This document shows positions 6,663 through 7,088 of a DNA stretch of 7,088 bases, in pieces (position 1 is the stretch's first letter; the number at the start of each line of letters is the position of its first letter). The position numbers and the translations under genes are program-made. Location: contig PSRL01000188.1 of assembly GCA_003176035.1 (NCBI GenBank), positions 1-7,088 of the forward strand, written 5' to 3'. Source of the DNA: Verrucomicrobiota bacterium (GTDB lineage Bacteria; Verrucomicrobiota; Verrucomicrobiia; Chthoniobacterales; Xiphinematobacteraceae). Under the pieces are notes generated by a model. That model made no database searches. It was not told the origin of the DNA and saw only the letters and a program-made list of their open reading frames with translations.

Positions 6663-6795
6663 TGTTGCCAGGAAACTGCCACCAGGTTGAGGCTGTCGGC
6701 CTTTTGAGTACGGCCATTGTTACTCCAATCGGTCCGTATCAGGATATGGACCAATTGGAGAACCGCGCCTGGGATCAAAATAATCCCTGGCAACA
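6663..6795. repeat. Palindromic element bounded by 10-bp inverted repeats (tsaB-PBP gap)
   Basis: TGTTGCCAGG (6663-6672) recurs exactly inverted as CCTGGCAACA (6786-6795). The enclosed 113 bases contain the long hairpin at 6723-6760 and a small one, GGGAT/ATCCC (6771-6775/6783-6787). The flanks show no obvious target-site duplication (TCGCA left, ATCCG right). The left repeat begins nine bases after the tsaB stop. Readings are a structured non-coding RNA with a closing stem, a long leader of the downstream PBP gene, or a miniature inverted-repeat element. A 66-codon frame (6662-6862) crosses it but looks unlike a protein. Confidence 0.5.
6723..6760. repeat. 17-bp near-perfect hairpin with CAGG loop
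   Basis: CTCCAATCGGTCCGTAT (6723-6739) pairs with ATATGGACCAATTGGAG (6744-6760): sixteen of seventeen positions pair, including one G-U, with one C-A mismatch at 6730/6753. The loop is CAGG. No U-tract follows (AACCGCGCC), so it is not a standard intrinsic terminator. Such symmetry is very unlikely by chance in a gap this short. RNA structure, a protein-binding palindrome or a repeat-element core all fit. Confidence 0.75.
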
Positions 6796-6796
6796 A

Positions 6797-6819
6797 TCCG
6801 GCAGCCGCCGGGCCAATTT
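6797..6819 (+). terminator. GC-rich hairpin followed by a weak T-rich tail
   Basis: CCGGC (6798-6802) and GCCGG (6807-6811) form a 5-bp stem with an AGCC loop, extended by a T-G pair (6797/6812) and followed by GCCAATTTAATTT. The tail is displaced from the stem and interrupted by A residues. It may weakly terminate tsaE-tsaB transcripts or attenuate entry into the PBP gene. Confidence 0.3.
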
Positions 6820-6849
6820 AATTTATCAATGCTCTCATCATTTGGGGGA

Positions 6850-6874
6850 GAGGACACCCTGAAGCGGTATCCTC
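6850..6874 (+). promoter_or_regulatory. Hairpin in the leader immediately before the PBP start
   Basis: GAGGACACC (6850-6858) pairs with GGTATCCTC (6866-6874) with one C-A mismatch around a CTGAAGC loop. It ends ten bases before the ATG at 6885, and no Shine-Dalgarno lies in that interval. The purine-rich GGGGGAGAGGA (6844-6854), the only Shine-Dalgarno-like tract nearby, partly overlaps the left arm; folding the hairpin would bring it nearer the start codon. A role in translation control is inference. Confidence 0.35.
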
Positions 6875-6884
6875 AGAATTATTC

Positions 6885-7088
6885 ATGAAGAAAAAGGCCA
6901 TTCTGGTCTCTTATATTAGCATTCTGATTTCAGTATCGCCGGTTTCCGCGGAAATTCCAACCATAGATCATACCGGAGTCGGCGGGAGTCCCAAACCCTC
7001 ATGGGAAACTCAGAAACAAGCAAGAACCTATCAATTACTCATTCCAGCACCGAGAGGACAGATTGTTGATCGCAACGGTGACCCTTTA
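6885..7088 (+). CDS. Class B penicillin-binding-protein-like transpeptidase (PBP2/FtsI type), N-terminal 68 residues only
   Basis: The ATG at 6885 opens a frame that runs off the right edge after exactly 68 codons. The start MKKKAILVSYISILISVSP is a basic-hydrophobic signal sequence with a plausible signal peptidase I site (VSA, then EIPT, near residue 22). It is followed by a polar linker (TIDHTGVGGSPKPSWETQ) and then by IPAPRGQIVDRNGDPL. This last motif is the RGxIxDRNGxxLA signature that opens the dimerisation domain of class B PBPs, which cross-link peptidoglycan in the periplasm. The transpeptidase domain is outside the window, so PBP2 and FtsI cannot be told apart. Class B PBPs are usually anchored by an uncleaved helix; a cleavable-looking signal is unusual and needs the full gene to judge. 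It lies downstream of tsaE-tsaB on the same strand but across a 231-base structured gap. Confidence 0.8.
   Translation, partial: MKKKAILVSYISILISVSPVSAEIPTIDHTGVGGSPKPSWETQKQARTYQLLIPAPRGQIVDRNGDPL

Noticed and set aside
6662..6862. Plus-strand 66-codon frame between tsaB and the PBP gene
   Set aside because: It crosses the inverted repeats and the 17-bp hairpin and has no family resemblance. Its codons are better explained by RNA or repeat structure.
6654..6884. 6S RNA, SRP RNA or a known riboswitch in the tsaB-PBP gap
   Set aside because: The hairpin pattern did not match the conserved bases of 6S, SRP, c-di-GMP, fluoride or TPP elements that I could recall, so no class name is given.

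Overview
The window looks like ordinary chromosomal DNA, about half G+C, from a Gram-negative bacterium. I think it is probably Verrucomicrobiota, or a relative in the Planctomycetota-Verrucomicrobiota-Chlamydiota group. This rests on remembered resemblance: the 528-residue cyanobacterial-type glucose-6-phosphate isomerase, the glycosidase-glycosyltransferase fusion family, weak or absent Shine-Dalgarno sequences, and a PBP-like protein with a signal-peptide-like N-terminus. No rRNA or other phylogenetic marker is present, so the assignment is tentative. I see no tRNA, rRNA, CRISPR array, insertion sequence or phage gene.

Layout. Positions 2402 to 1 (minus strand, running off the left edge) are one uninterrupted reading frame of at least 800 codons. 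It encodes a clan GH-A glycosidase-like barrel fused to a family 2 glycosyltransferase and a membrane-associated C-terminal region. Upstream lies a 308-base stretch with a possible 83-codon minus-strand gene (2683-2432) and two inverted repeats. A CYTH/triphosphate-tunnel protein (2711-3214, plus) follows. A 172-base convergent intergenic region separates it from a minus-strand pair transcribed leftward: pgi (5557-3971), then a small lipoprotein with a Pro/Thr/Glu/Ala-rich tail (3956-3387). A 62-base divergent promoter region (5558-5619) leads into tsaE (5620-6054) and tsaB (6051-6653), which overlap by four bases. A 231-base gap rich in inverted repeats follows. The start of a class B penicillin-binding-protein-like gene (6885 onward, plus) runs off the right edge.

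How the genes relate. tsaE and tsaB supply two partners of the bacterial t6A tRNA-modification machinery. pgi is central carbon metabolism and provides fructose-6-phosphate for amino sugar and envelope precursors. The glycosyltransferase fusion, the lipoprotein and the PBP-like protein all point to the envelope, but only pgi-lipoprotein and tsaE-tsaB have spacing that supports a shared transcript. The least explained sequence is the tsaB-PBP gap: a 17-base-pair near-perfect hairpin lies inside a pair of 10-base inverted repeats and is followed by two more hairpins. It could be a structured RNA leader, a small RNA or a miniature palindromic element.
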